A stretch of 63,868 bases of DNA from Amaricoccus sp. (GTDB lineage: Bacteria; Pseudomonadota; Alphaproteobacteria; Rhodobacterales; Rhodobacteraceae): contig NZ_JAGOMQ010000026.1 of assembly GCF_017993425.1 (NCBI RefSeq), positions 1-63,868 on the forward strand, given 5' to 3'. The notes beneath the pieces were generated by a model. It searched no databases, had not been told where the DNA came from, and saw only the letters and a list, made by a program, of their open reading frames with translations. This document shows, piece by piece, positions 8,142 through 16,548 of the stretch. The position numbers and the translations under genes are program-made. Numbering within the stretch: position 1 is the first letter of the stretch; each line of letters opens with the position of its first letter.

Positions 8142-8552
8142 ATGAACCAGAGCGCGATCCTGGTCGCGGACGACAGCGCCACCAACGTCTTCGTCCTCAC
8201 GGCGATGCTGCGCTCGTTCGGCCTCTCCTGCCGGGTGGCCGTCGACGGGGCGGAGGCGGTGCGGATGGCCGAGGCGGAGCCGCCGTCGCTGATCCTGATG
8301 GACATCAACATGCCGAAGCTGAACGGCATCGAGGCCGCGGTGAAGATCCGGGCCAGCGGGCAGCCGACGGCGATCGTCGCTGTCACGGCCTATCCCGACA
8401 GCCGCCACCTCGCCGAGTTCGAGGAGGCCGGCTTCGACGAGCTGATCGTCAAGCCGGTCGACCTCGCCGCGCTCCGCGAGATCGTGCGGCGCTACCTCGG
8501 GGCCGCGCTTCCTTCCGGCGCCAGCCTTGCGCTGCAGCCGAGGCGGGGCTAG
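8142..8552 (+). CDS. Single-domain response regulator (CheY-like)
   Basis: A 136-residue receiver with no output domain. It has the acidic pair Asp10/Asp11 (LVADDSATN), the phospho-acceptor Asp54 in LILMDINMP, a conserved Thr in VAVTAYPD and a Lys in LIVKPVD, so it should be phosphorylated. It follows the histidine kinase by 14 bases and precedes rsh by 33 bases. As a stand-alone receiver it must act through protein contact or as a phosphorelay intermediate. The partner is unknown; the histidine kinase is the obvious phosphodonor. Confidence 0.9.
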   Translation: MNQSAILVADDSATNVFVLTAMLRSFGLSCRVAVDGAEAVRMAEAEPPSLILMDINMPKLNGIEAAVKIRASGQPTAIVAVTAYPDSRHLAEFEEAGFDELIVKPVDLAALREIVRRYLGAALPSGASLALQPRRG

Positions 8553-8585
8553 AACAGCCGCTCACTGTCGCGGGGCGTTTTGCAG

Positions 8586-10868
8586 ATGGGCCATCCGGGT
8601 CCTGGCCGGCCGGCGCTACCGGGCGACGCGGTCGTCGTCCCGGGGGCGCCCGCGCCCGACGACAGGCTGCCGACACAACCGCCGATCGCATCGAGCGAGC
8701 TCGTCGCCCGGGCGCGTCCGGGGCCCGACGGCGTCGTGCCGGAGGAGGCGCTGACCGCGCTCGTCCGCGCGTACAACCCGCGCGCCGACATCGGCCTGAT
8801 CAGCGCCGCCTACGACTACGCAAGGCGGATGCACCAGGGCCAGCAGCGGGTCAGCGGCGACGCCTATTTCAGCCATCCGGTCGCGGTCGCCGTGCTCCTC
8901 GCCGAGCAGCGGCTCGACGACGCCTCGATCATCACCGCGCTCCTGCACGACACGATCGAGGACACCGGCTCGACCTACGACGAGATCGCGCTGCGCTTCG
9001 GCGACGAGATCGCCCAGCTCGTCGACGGGGTGACCAAGCTCACCAACCTCGAGCTCGGCTCGGTCGAGAACGCCCAGGCCGAGAACTTCCGCAAGCTGCT
9101 GATGGCCATGTCGAAGGACCTCCGCGTCCTTCTGGTGAAGCTCGCCGACCGGCTTCACAACATGCGTACGATCAAGCACCTCAAGCCGGAGAAGCAGCTC
9201 CGCAAGGCGCGCGAGACCATGGACATCTTCGCCCCGCTCGCGGGCCGGATGGGCATGCAGTGGATGCGCGACGAGCTCGAGGACATCGCCTTCCGCATCC
9301 TCAACCCCGAGGCGCGGCTCTCGATCATCCGCCGCTTCGTGACGCTCCGGAACGAGAGCGGCGACGTCATCCAGAAGATCACCGAGGACATCCGCACCGT
9401 TCTCGCCGCCGCCGGCGTCCGGGCGGAGGTGTTCGGGCGGGAGAAGAAGCCCTACTCCGTCTGGCGCAAGATGGAGGAGAAGAAGGAGGGCTTCTCGCGG
9501 CTCTCCGACATCTACGGCTTCCGCATCATCGTCGACAGCGTCGCCGACTGCTATGTCGCGCTCGGGGCGGTGCATCAGCGCTGGAAGGCGGTGCCGGGGC
9601 GGTTCAAGGACTACATCTCGCAGCCGAAGTCGAACGGCTACCGCTCGATCCACACCACGGTCTCGGGGCGCGACGGCAAGCGGGTCGAGGTGCAGATCCG
9701 CACCCACGAGATGCACGCGGTCGCCGAGACCGGCGTCGCGGCCCACTGGTCCTATCGCGACGGGCAGCGGTTCAAGAACCCCTTCGCCGTCGACCCGTTC
9801 CAGTGGCTGAACTCGCTGACCGAGCGGCTCGAATCCTCCGAGGACAGCGACGACTTCCTCGAGCACATGAAGCTCGAGATGTTCACCGACCAGGTGTTCT
9901 GCTTCACCCCCAAGGGCGAGGTGGTGAGCCTGCCGCGCGGCGCGACGCCGATCGACTTCGCCTATGCGATCCACACCCGGATCGGCGACAGCACGGTCGG
10001 CGCCAAGGTCGACGGGCGGCGGGTGCCGCTCTGGACGAAGCTCCGGAACGGCCAGTCGGTCGTCATCATCCGCGCCGAGGGGCAGCGGCCGCAGCCCTCG
10101 TGGGAGGACATGGTCGTCACCGGCCGCGCCAAGTCGGCCATCCGGCGGTCCCTCCGCGAGGAGCAGCGGGCGACGCTGGTGCGGCTCGGGCGCGAGATCG
10201 CCCGGGTCGGGCTGGAGCGGGTCGGCAAGAAGGCGACCGACAAGGCGCTCGACACCGCGGCGAAGCGGCTCGGGCTCGACGACGCCGAGGAGGTCCTGGC
10301 GCGGCTCGGCGCGGCGGAGATGACCGGCAAGGAGCTGGTGGCGACGCTCTACCCCGAGCTCGTCCGCGAGGCGGGGCGGCCGCAGGAGGCCGACAAGGCG
10401 GCGCCGATCGTCATCGGCCTCGGGGCCGGGCAGGAGGCGCGGCCCGGGTCCTGCTGCAACCCGATCCCGGGCGAGCGCATCGTCGGCATCGCCGTGCGCG
10501 GTCGGGGGGTGGTCGTCCACGCCATCGACTGCGCCGAGCTCGTGGCGTTCGAGGACGAGCCCGACCGCTGGATCGACCTGCGCTGGCCGGAGAGCGGCTC
10601 GGGGCGGGTGCATGTCGCGCGCATCGAGATCGTCATGGCGAACGACGCGGGCGTGCTCGGGCGGCTCTGCACGCTGATCGGCGAGCAGCGCGCCAACATC
10701 ACCGACATCGCCTTTACCGAGCGCAAGCCGGACTTCTACCGGGTCGTCGTCGATCTCGAGGTGCGCGACATGGAGCACCTGTCGAACGTGCTGACGGCGA
10801 TCGACGCCGACTCGGACGTGGCGCAGGTGCGCCGCTTCCGGCAGGCGACGGCGCTCGCGTCCGGCTGA
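8586..10868 (+). CDS. rsh: Bifunctional (p)ppGpp synthetase/hydrolase (Rsh)
   Basis: About 760 residues, RelA/SpoT homologue that makes and degrades the alarmone (p)ppGpp. The N-terminal HD hydrolase domain keeps the metal-binding HD (His121-Asp122 in LLHDTIEDT). The synthetase domain carries RFKD (residues 339-342), the RxKD signature of bifunctional enzymes as opposed to ExDD of RelA. A TGS domain (VVSLPRGATPIDFAYAIH), a helical/zinc-finger region (RPGSCCNPIPG) and a C-terminal ACT domain (EIVMANDAGVLGRLCTLIG) follow. The first ~50 residues are Pro/Gly-rich and not conserved, so the true start may lie a little downstream of ATG 8586. The single copy is usual for alphaproteobacteria. Confidence 0.95.
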   Translation: MGHPGPGRPALPGDAVVVPGAPAPDDRLPTQPPIASSELVARARPGPDGVVPEEALTALVRAYNPRADIGLISAAYDYARRMHQGQQRVSGDAYFSHPVAVAVLLAEQRLDDASIITALLHDTIEDTGSTYDEIALRFGDEIAQLVDGVTKLTNLELGSVENAQAENFRKLLMAMSKDLRVLLVKLADRLHNMRTIKHLKPEKQLRKARETMDIFAPLAGRMGMQWMRDELEDIAFRILNPEARLSIIRRFVTLRNESGDVIQKITEDIRTVLAAAGVRAEVFGREKKPYSVWRKMEEKKEGFSRLSDIYGFRIIVDSVADCYVALGAVHQRWKAVPGRFKDYISQPKSNGYRSIHTTVSGRDGKRVEVQIRTHEMHAVAETGVAAHWSYRDGQRFKNPFAVDPFQWLNSLTERLESSEDSDDFLEHMKLEMFTDQVFCFTPKGEVVSLPRGATPIDFAYAIHTRIGDSTVGAKVDGRRVPLWTKLRNGQSVVIIRAEGQRPQPSWEDMVVTGRAKSAIRRSLREEQRATLVRLGREIARVGLERVGKKATDKALDTAAKRLGLDDAEEVLARLGAAEMTGKELVATLYPELVREAGRPQEADKAAPIVIGLGAGQEARPGSCCNPIPGERIVGIAVRGRGVVVHAIDCAELVAFEDEPDRWIDLRWPESGSGRVHVARIEIVMANDAGVLGRLCTLIGEQRANITDIAFTERKPDFYRVVVDLEVRDMEHLSNVLTAIDADSDVAQVRRFRQATALASG

Positions 10869-10884
10869 GCGGGCCGGCGCGGCG

Positions 10885-11511
10885 ATGGTGTTCCGGAGGC
10901 GCGACCGGCCTCCCTTCCTCACCCGGGTCCGCGAGCTCGTCTATCCGCGCACCGGCTGGAAGCGGGCGATCGAGTACATCGGCCACCGCATCCGCCGCAT
11001 TCCCGACACGCCGCACCGGATCGCCCTCGGCTTCGCCTGCGGGGTGATGGCCTCGTTCAACCCGCTCTTCGGCCTCCACTTCGTCATCGCGGTCGCGCTG
11101 GCCTGGGCGGTGCGTGGCAACCTCCTCGCCGCGATGGTCGGGACCTTCGTCGGCAACCCGCTGACCTTCCCGCTGATCGCCTCGGTGTCGCTGCCGCTCG
11201 GGCGGCGGATCCTCGGCCACGGCGCGTCGGGGCGGGACTTCACCCGGGTCTCGGAGGCCTTCGCCGGCGCGGTGGACGGGCTCCTCAAGGGGATCGGCAG
11301 CCTCTTCGGCTACGGCGCGCCGGAATGGGGCAAGCTCTGGACGCTGGCCGCGGACGTGCTCTGGCCCTACTTCGTCGGCGGGCTCCTGCCCGGCCTCGCC
11401 GCCTCCGCCGTCGCCTACGGCCTGCTCCGCCCGATCATCGCCGCCTACCAGGCCGCGATGCGGGCGCGCCGGGCGGAGCGGGCGGGGCGACGGCAAGGCG
11501 AGGCGGGCTGA
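10885..11511 (+). CDS. DUF2062 membrane protein
   Basis: A 208-residue inner-membrane protein with the DUF2062 pattern: a basic N-terminus, [21 protein letters not shown], then hydrophobic helices including [21 protein letters not shown] and a C-terminal helix (residues ~160-190). It begins 16 bases after rsh and precedes pdxJ by 58 bases, the normal alphaproteobacterial order. The biochemical role of the family is not established. Confidence 0.9.
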   Translation: MVFRRRDRPPFLTRVRELVYPRTGWKRAIEYIGHRIRRIPDTPHRIALGFACGVMASFNPLFGLHFVIAVALAWAVRGNLLAAMVGTFVGNPLTFPLIASVSLPLGRRILGHGASGRDFTRVSEAFAGAVDGLLKGIGSLFGYGAPEWGKLWTLAADVLWPYFVGGLLPGLAASAVAYGLLRPIIAAYQAAMRARRAERAGRRQGEAG

Positions 11512-11569
11512 CGGCGGCGGATCGCCGGCCTATAGTCCGGCTCCGTCCCTCCGGAGAAGGCCGCCGTCC

Positions 11570-12334
11570 ATGCCCATCCCCCGCCTGCGCCTCGGCGTCA
11601 ACATCGATCACGTGGCGACCGTGCGGAACGCCCGCGGCGGGCCCTATCCCGACCCGCTCCGCGCCGCGCGGCTGGCCGAGGCGGCGGGCGCGGACGGCAT
11701 CACCGCGCATCTGCGCGAGGATCGCCGGCACATCACCGACGCGGACATCGACGCGCTGTCGGCGGGCATCGCGCTGCCGCTCAACCTGGAGATGGCGGCT
11801 ACCGAGGAGATGCAGGCGATCGCGCTCCGCCACCGGCCGCACGCCGTCTGCCTGGTGCCGGAGCGGCGCGAGGAGCGCACCACCGAGGGCGGGCTCGACG
11901 TCCTGCGCGACGAGGCGCGGCTGGCGCGCTTCATCGCCCCGCTGCGCGACGCCGGCAGCCGGGTGTCGATCTTCATCGCCCCGGACCGCGAGCAGATCGC
12001 CGCGGCGCGGCGGATCGGCGCGCCGGTGGTCGAGCTGCATACCGGGGCCTATTGCGAGCACTGGCTGGCCGACGAGCCGCGGGCGCGCGACGCCGAGCTG
12101 GCGCGGATCGCCGAAGCCGCCGCCTTCGCCGACCGGATCGGCCTCGAGGTCCATGCCGGGCACGGGCTGACCTTCGACAGCGTCGGTCCCGTCGCCGCGA
12201 TCCCGGAGCTCGCCGAGCTCAACATCGGCCACTTCCTGATCGCCGAGGCGATCTTCTCCGGCCTCGACTCGGCCGTCCGCCGGATGCGCGAGGCGATGGA
12301 CGCGGCGCGAAACGGGGAGGATGCCCACGCGTGA
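11570..12334 (+). CDS. pdxJ: Pyridoxine 5'-phosphate synthase
   Basis: A 254-residue cytoplasmic TIM-barrel enzyme that condenses 1-deoxyxylulose 5-phosphate with 3-amino-2-oxopropyl phosphate in the DXP-dependent vitamin B6 pathway. Diagnostic stretches are [18 protein letters not shown] at the N-terminus, [30 protein letters not shown](R)[17 protein letters not shown] and VHAGHGLTF. Length and order match the family. It is the last gene of the rpoZ-rsh-DUF2062 series here. The usual next gene acpS is not in place; rpsD with its own promoter follows instead, which may mark a rearrangement. Confidence 0.96.
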   Translation: MPIPRLRLGVNIDHVATVRNARGGPYPDPLRAARLAEAAGADGITAHLREDRRHITDADIDALSAGIALPLNLEMAATEEMQAIALRHRPHAVCLVPERREERTTEGGLDVLRDEARLARFIAPLRDAGSRVSIFIAPDREQIAAARRIGAPVVELHTGAYCEHWLADEPRARDAELARIAEAAAFADRIGLEVHAGHGLTFDSVGPVAAIPELAELNIGHFLIAEAIFSGLDSAVRRMREAMDAARNGEDAHA

Positions 12335-12362
12335 ACACGGGCCAAGTCATTGATATGTCTTG
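12325..12362 (+). repeat. CATTGAT inverted-repeat element, copy 2
   Basis: The last codons of pdxJ overlap CACGCGTGAACAC. Ten bases later an inverted repeat CAAGTCAT / ATGTCTTG (one mismatch) flanks TGAT at 12343-12362. The element is in the sense of pdxJ, directly 3' of its stop. It shares both the CACGCGTGAA block and the AAGTCATTGAT core with copy 1. Confidence 0.5.
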
Positions 12363-12441
12363 AGCGACTGCACGTTTCCGCACGATCCTGCACGATTTTG
12401 CACGAAATTCGCCGGGCGCCGGCTGCGGCGGCATCCGCGCA

Positions 12442-12469
12442 TTGACTCCGCCCGCCGCCCGGCTATAAG
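12442..12469 (+). promoter_or_regulatory. Promoter of rpsD
   Basis: TTGACT (12442-12447), a 16-base spacer and TATAAG (12464-12469) form the best sigma-70-like promoter in the window. Transcription would start near 12476. Confidence 0.65.
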
Positions 12470-12475
12470 GCCGGC

Positions 12476-12596
12476 TCTCCGTCCGGTTGGGGCGGGGTTT
12501 TGGCGTCCGTGGCCCCCGCAAGGGGGATCCTGTCGGCCCGGGAGACCGGGCAAAGGAGGGCGCCGGCGATGTTTGAAGCGATGAAGGAGACCGCAG
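12476..12596 (+). promoter_or_regulatory. Structured 5' leader of rpsD
   Basis: About 120 transcribed bases precede the rpsD start. They contain several short stems (for example CCCCCGCAAGGGGG near 12520, and CCCGGGAGACCGGG near 12540) and end with AAGGAG eight bases before the GTG. S4 autoregulates translation in several bacteria, so a leader of this size could be an S4-binding site. I infer this from length and hairpins only. Confidence 0.3.
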
Positions 12597-13217
12597 GTGA
12601 CCAAGCGCACCTCCGCGAAGTACAAGATCGACCGCCGCATGGGCGAGAACATCTGGGGCCGCCCGAAGTCCCCGGTGAACAAGCGTGAATACGGCCCCGG
12701 CCAGCACGGCCAGCGCCGCAAGTCCAAGCTCTCGGACTTCGGAACCCAGCTCCGCGCCAAGCAGAAGCTGAAGGGCTACTACGGCGACCTGACCGAGAAG
12801 CAGTTCCGCCGCATCTACGCCGAGGCCGAGCGCATCCGCGGCGACACCGGCGAGAACCTGATCGGCCTGCTGGAGCGCCGGCTCGACGCCATCGTCTACC
12901 GCGCCAAGTTCGTCCCGACGATTTTCGCCGCCCGCCAGTTCGTGAACCACGGCCATGTCACCGTGAACGGCAAGCGCGTCAACATCGCCTCGTACCAGGT
13001 GAAGCCGGGCGACGTCGTGCAGGTGCGCGAGCGCTCGCGCCAGCTCGCGATCGTGCTCGAGGCGATCGGCTCGCCGGAGCGCGACGTGCCGGAATACCTC
13101 GCCGTCGACCATTCCAAGCTCTCCGCCGAGTTCGTCCGCGCCCCGGCGCTCTCCGACGTCCCCTATCCGGTGATGATGGAGCCGAATCTGGTCGTCGAGT
13201 ACTACGCGAAGAACTGA
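12597..13217 (+). CDS. rpsD: 30S ribosomal protein S4
   Basis: A 206-residue primary 16S rRNA-binding protein of the small subunit body, and often a translational repressor of its own message. It is identified by [36 protein letters not shown] and the S4 RNA-binding domain [13 protein letters not shown] ... [18 protein letters not shown]. The GTG start is supported by the strong AAGGAG. The four zinc-binding cysteines of some S4 proteins are absent. It stands alone between its own promoter and a hairpin terminator. Confidence 0.97.
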   Translation: MTKRTSAKYKIDRRMGENIWGRPKSPVNKREYGPGQHGQRRKSKLSDFGTQLRAKQKLKGYYGDLTEKQFRRIYAEAERIRGDTGENLIGLLERRLDAIVYRAKFVPTIFAARQFVNHGHVTVNGKRVNIASYQVKPGDVVQVRERSRQLAIVLEAIGSPERDVPEYLAVDHSKLSAEFVRAPALSDVPYPVMMEPNLVVEYYAKN

Positions 13218-13239
13218 CGCCAAGTCTCTGCAATCACGG

Positions 13240-13268
13240 AACGGCCCGCGCCTCCCGCGCGGGCCGTT
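13240..13268 (+). terminator. Hairpin downstream of rpsD
   Basis: A perfect 11-base-pair stem, AACGGCCCGCG pairing with CGCGGGCCGTT, encloses a 7-base loop 23 bases after the stop. The following CGCGTTTGGG is a poor U-tract. It is also positioned to terminate the convergent permease transcript. Confidence 0.55.
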
Positions 13269-13353
13269 CGCGTTTGGGCGGGTTCGCTGATCGCTTCCCC
13301 CGCCGAGCCGGCGAGTTGGCGCCGCGGGCGGAAGGAACAGCCGTCCCGGTCCG

Positions 13354-15117
13354 CTACCGCAGCGGCCAGACCAGCATCAGCATAGGGACGGCGACGGCGA
13401 TGACGAGGAGCGAGAGGGGGGCGCCGAGGCGGGGGTAGTCGCTGAAGCGGTAGCCGCCGGGGCCCATGACCAGCGTGTTGCACTGGTGGCCGATCGGGGT
13501 GAGGAAGTCGCAGCCGGCGCCGATCGCCACCGCCATCAGGAAGGCCTCGGGGCGGTAGCCGAGGGTCTCGGCGAAGCCGGCGGCGATGGGCGCGACGACG
13601 AGGACGGTGGCGGCGTTGTTGAGGAAGGGCGTCACCGCCATCGCCACGACGAGGATCAGCGCCAGCGCGCCGGCGGCGGGGAGGCCGGCGCCGGCGACGG
13701 CGAGCCAGGCGGCGAAGACGTCGCTCGCCCCGGTGGCGCGCAGGCTGTCGCTGACCGGGATCAGGCAGGCGAGCATGACGAGGATCGGGCCCTCGAGCGC
13801 GTCGTAGGCCTCGCGGAGCGGGATCACCTTGCAGAGGATCATCGCCGCCGCCGCCGAGAAGAAGGCGACGGGGACGGGGAGGATGCCCGTCGCGGTGGCG
13901 AGGATGGCGGCGAGCAGGATCAGCCCGGGCGCGAGGCCGTTGCGCAGGCTGCCGAGGAGGACGGGCCGCTCGACGAGGGGGAGGACGCCGAGGTCGCGCA
14001 GCGTGCCGGGCAGGTCGGTGGGCGCGCCCTGGAGCACGACGACGTCGCCGAGCGCGAGGCGCACGGCGCTCGGGCGGCGGGCTAGGCGGACGCCGGGGCG
14101 GCTGACGGCGAGGAGGTTGAGGTGGAAGCGGTCGAAGAGCGCGAGGCTCTCGGCCGACCAGCCGATCAGGCTGGAGCCCGCGCCGATGACGCCCTCGATC
14201 GCCATCGGGGCCTCGCCGGCGTTGCGGCGGCCGCCGGCGACGCGGAGCTTCGCGCCGGCGGCGATGCGGTCGAGCTCGGCGTGCGGGCCCTCGATCAGCA
14301 GGAGATCGCCCTCGCGGAGCGTCGCGTCGGGGAGCGGCGTGATGCGGCGGCCGCCGGCGCGCAGGATCGAGGTGACGACCGCGTCGCCGCGGGCGATCTC
14401 GAGGAGCGCCGAGACGGGCTTGCCGACGACCGTCGAGGTCTCGGTGACCTCGGCCTCGGTGACGTAGTTGGCGATGTCGAGGGCGTGCTCCATGGCGTCG
14501 GTGGCGCGGACGCGCGCCGGGACCAGCCACCAGAAGAGCGACAGGAAGACGAGGCCGGTCAGCGCGAGGCTGGCGCCGACCGGGGTGAAATCGAACATCG
14601 AGAAGGGCGCGCCGGTCATCTCCTGGCGCACGCGCGAGACGACGATGTTGGGGGAGGTGCCGATCAGGGTCATCAGCCCGCCGAGGAGCGAGCCGAAGGC
14701 CATCGGCATCAGGAAGGCCGACAGCGGCGCGCCGGAGCGGCGGGCGAACTGCGCGGCGATCGGGATCATGATGGCGAGCGCGCCGATGTTCTTGACGAAG
14801 GCGGAGAGCACGGTGACCAGCGCGACGAGGAGCAGGATCTGGGCGCGCAGGCTGCGGACGTTGGGGGCGTAGCGCTGGACGGCGGCCTCCATCAGGCCGG
14901 AGCGGGCGACGCCGGCGCTGACGAGGAGGGCGGAGGCGACGATGATGACGATGTCGTCGCTGAAGCCGGAGAAGGCGCGGTCGTAGGGCACGACGCCGAG
15001 GGCGAGGGCGAGGAGCAGCGCGCAGATGGCGACGAGGTCGTAGCGCAGGCGCCCCCAGACGAAGGTCGCCATCATCAGCGCGATCACGGCGACCGAGAGC
15101 AGTTGCGGGGCGGTCAT
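13354..15117 (-). CDS. SLC13/DASS-type permease with RCK_C domains
   Basis: A 587-residue inner-membrane transporter of the ion-transporter superfamily. About six N-terminal helices include the conserved NIGALAIMIPIAAQFA and LIGTSPNIVVSR, typical of the first anion-binding hairpin. Two consecutive TrkA-C/RCK_C domains (residues ~215-380, including LREGDLLLIEGP and LALGDVVVLQGAP) are inserted. A second set of helices has FLNNAATVLVVAPIAAGFA and GCDFLTPIGHQCNTLVMGPGG. This is the domain order of SLC13-family permeases thought to move sulfate or dicarboxylates with Na+. ATG 15117 is chosen over an upstream start because of AAGG at proper distance and immediate entry into helix 1. The gene is convergent with rpsD and downstream of the LacI gene. 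Substrate not determinable. Confidence 0.88.
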   Translation of the reverse strand: MTAPQLLSVAVIALMMATFVWGRLRYDLVAICALLLALALGVVPYDRAFSGFSDDIVIIVASALLVSAGVARSGLMEAAVQRYAPNVRSLRAQILLLVALVTVLSAFVKNIGALAIMIPIAAQFARRSGAPLSAFLMPMAFGSLLGGLMTLIGTSPNIVVSRVRQEMTGAPFSMFDFTPVGASLALTGLVFLSLFWWLVPARVRATDAMEHALDIANYVTEAEVTETSTVVGKPVSALLEIARGDAVVTSILRAGGRRITPLPDATLREGDLLLIEGPHAELDRIAAGAKLRVAGGRRNAGEAPMAIEGVIGAGSSLIGWSAESLALFDRFHLNLLAVSRPGVRLARRPSAVRLALGDVVVLQGAPTDLPGTLRDLGVLPLVERPVLLGSLRNGLAPGLILLAAILATATGILPVPVAFFSAAAAMILCKVIPLREAYDALEGPILVMLACLIPVSDSLRATGASDVFAAWLAVAGAGLPAAGALALILVVAMAVTPFLNNAATVLVVAPIAAGFAETLGYRPEAFLMAVAIGAGCDFLTPIGHQCNTLVMGPGGYRFSDYPRLGAPLSLLVIAVAVPMLMLVWPLR

Positions 15118-15192
15118 GGGGAACCTTGGCGGGGGCGCCTGCGACAACGCCGGAGGCGCGGTTCGGTTCAGTCCGGGGCCCCGGCGGGCGGG

Positions 15193-16221
15193 TCAGGCGG
15201 GCGGCGGGGTCTCGACGGTCTGGAGCTCCTCCGCCGGCCGGCCGTCGATGGCGCCGAGGACCGCGCCGGCGAGGCCGACGCCGGCGGCGCGGAAGTCCTC
15301 GCGGACCACCTCGATCTGCGGGCGGAACTTGCGCATCAGATCGAAGCTCTCCTTCACCGCCACGTCGAAGTCGCGGCCGATGACGAGGCCCGCCTCCTCG
15401 GCGGCGGCGATGGCCAGGATGGCGCCGTAGGCGGAGGCGCAGACCAGGCCGTCGGGGCGGCGGCGGGCCGTCATCAGCCGGCGGATCTCGGCGGCGATGG
15501 CGGCGGGATCGCTGTCGATGTCGACGCCGTGGACCGGCAGCTCGGTCAGGTCGCGCCGCTCCACGCCGCGGACGAAGCCCGCGGCCATGTGCTTGGCGTA
15601 GGTGAGGTTGCCGGGCGGCGGCAGCAGCGCCAGCGTGCGGCGTCCGCGCGCGGCGAGGCGGTCGACGGCGGTCTCGGCGTAGGCGGCGTTGTCGAAGTCG
15701 TAGAACGGGTGGGCGAACTCCATCTCGGTGCGGCCGTGCGTGGCGAAGGGGAAGCCCGCCTCGTGGAGGTAGCGCGCGCGGCGGTCCTGCGGCTCGGTGC
15801 GGGAGAAGATCACCCCGTCGGCGGAGGCGGTCTCGACGATGTAGCGCACCGGGTCGAGCGGGTCGCGGGCGCGCGAGTAGGGCGTGACGATCAGGTGGTA
15901 GGGCGAGGCGGCCAGCCGCTCGGAGATGCCGTGGACGATGTGCGAGGTGAGGCCGAGCGCCTCGGTCTCGGTGGAGAGGATCAGGCTGATGACGTTGGTC
16001 TTGCCGGTGCGCAGCCGCACGCCGGCGCGGTTCGGGCGGTAGCCGATCTGGCGGGCGACGAGGCGGACGCGATCCTTGGTGGCCTGGCCGATGTCGGGCG
16101 CGTCGTTGAGGGCGCGGGACACGGTCGTGACGCCGAGGCCGGTCATGTAGGCGATCGTCTTCAACGTCGGGCGGCCGTCGCGTCCGGCGGGCGCGGCGGG
16201 GGCGTCCCCCGGCCGGCTCAC
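15193..16221 (-). CDS. LacI-family transcriptional regulator
   Basis: A 342-residue repressor. An N-terminal helix-turn-helix (PTLKTIAYMTGLGVTTVSRA, residues ~15-40) with the hinge helix GYRPNRAGVRLRTGKT is followed by a periplasmic-binding-protein-like effector domain (DGVIFSRTEP, RRTLALLPPP, VCASAYGAILA). The start is inferred as GTG 16221 because no ATG lies upstream of the HTH; Shine-Dalgarno support is weak. It is divergent from the hemicellulose operon, and the 327-base gap holds a LacI-type palindrome, so it most likely represses that operon (and itself) until an oligosaccharide or sugar effector binds. Confidence 0.9.
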   Translation of the reverse strand: MSRPGDAPAAPAGRDGRPTLKTIAYMTGLGVTTVSRALNDAPDIGQATKDRVRLVARQIGYRPNRAGVRLRTGKTNVISLILSTETEALGLTSHIVHGISERLAASPYHLIVTPYSRARDPLDPVRYIVETASADGVIFSRTEPQDRRARYLHEAGFPFATHGRTEMEFAHPFYDFDNAAYAETAVDRLAARGRRTLALLPPPGNLTYAKHMAAGFVRGVERRDLTELPVHGVDIDSDPAAIAAEIRRLMTARRRPDGLVCASAYGAILAIAAAEEAGLVIGRDFDVAVKESFDLMRKFRPQIEVVREDFRAAGVGLAGAVLGAIDGRPAEELQTVETPPPA

Positions 16222-16291
16222 GGCCGGCCGCCGCGGGCTGGGGGCGAGATTCGCGCGGGAGGGTGTGGTGGGCCGAGGTGAGTCATTTGCG

Positions 16292-16301
16292 GTAACGTTA
16301 C
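16292..16301. promoter_or_regulatory. Candidate LacI-family operator
   Basis: The perfect palindrome GTAACGTTAC has the central CG and alternating half-sites typical of LacI-family operators (context GCGGTAACGTTACAGG). It lies 70 bases upstream of the regulator start and ~250 bases upstream of the binding-protein gene, so it could serve autoregulation and operon control. Confidence 0.6.
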
Positions 16302-16392
16302 AGGTCGACGTGCCGGGTCGCAAGCGTCGATTCGTTTGCTGCGACGCGGCGGCGGCTGTAGCCCAAACCCGCGGTATGTGCAGCCGGAAGGG

Positions 16393-16420
16393 TTTGCGAA
16401 TGCGGTACTTTGTTCGCAAA
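16393..16420. promoter_or_regulatory. Inverted repeat upstream of the sugar operon
   Basis: TTTGCGAA (16393-16400) and TTCGCAAA (16413-16420) form perfect 8-base arms with a 12-base gap, about 130 bases before the binding-protein start. The spacing suits a second dimeric regulator (for example a global carbon-control protein) or a looped site. No regulator is identified. Confidence 0.4.
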
Positions 16421-16548
16421 CGCACAGAGCGACCGGGCGCAGCTCCGGCGAGTCGGGGTCGGCGAGGCGGCGGGCAAAGTTTCCGTTGCTTCCGGAACGG
16501 GCGGTGTGCTACCTCCGATCTATAACGATGCAGCTGTGGGAGGCTCTG

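Noticed and set aside
11530-11540. TATAGT upstream of pdxJ as a -10 box
   Set aside because: The only TTGACG-like partner is too close (14 bases), and pdxJ is placed to be read from the upstream genes.
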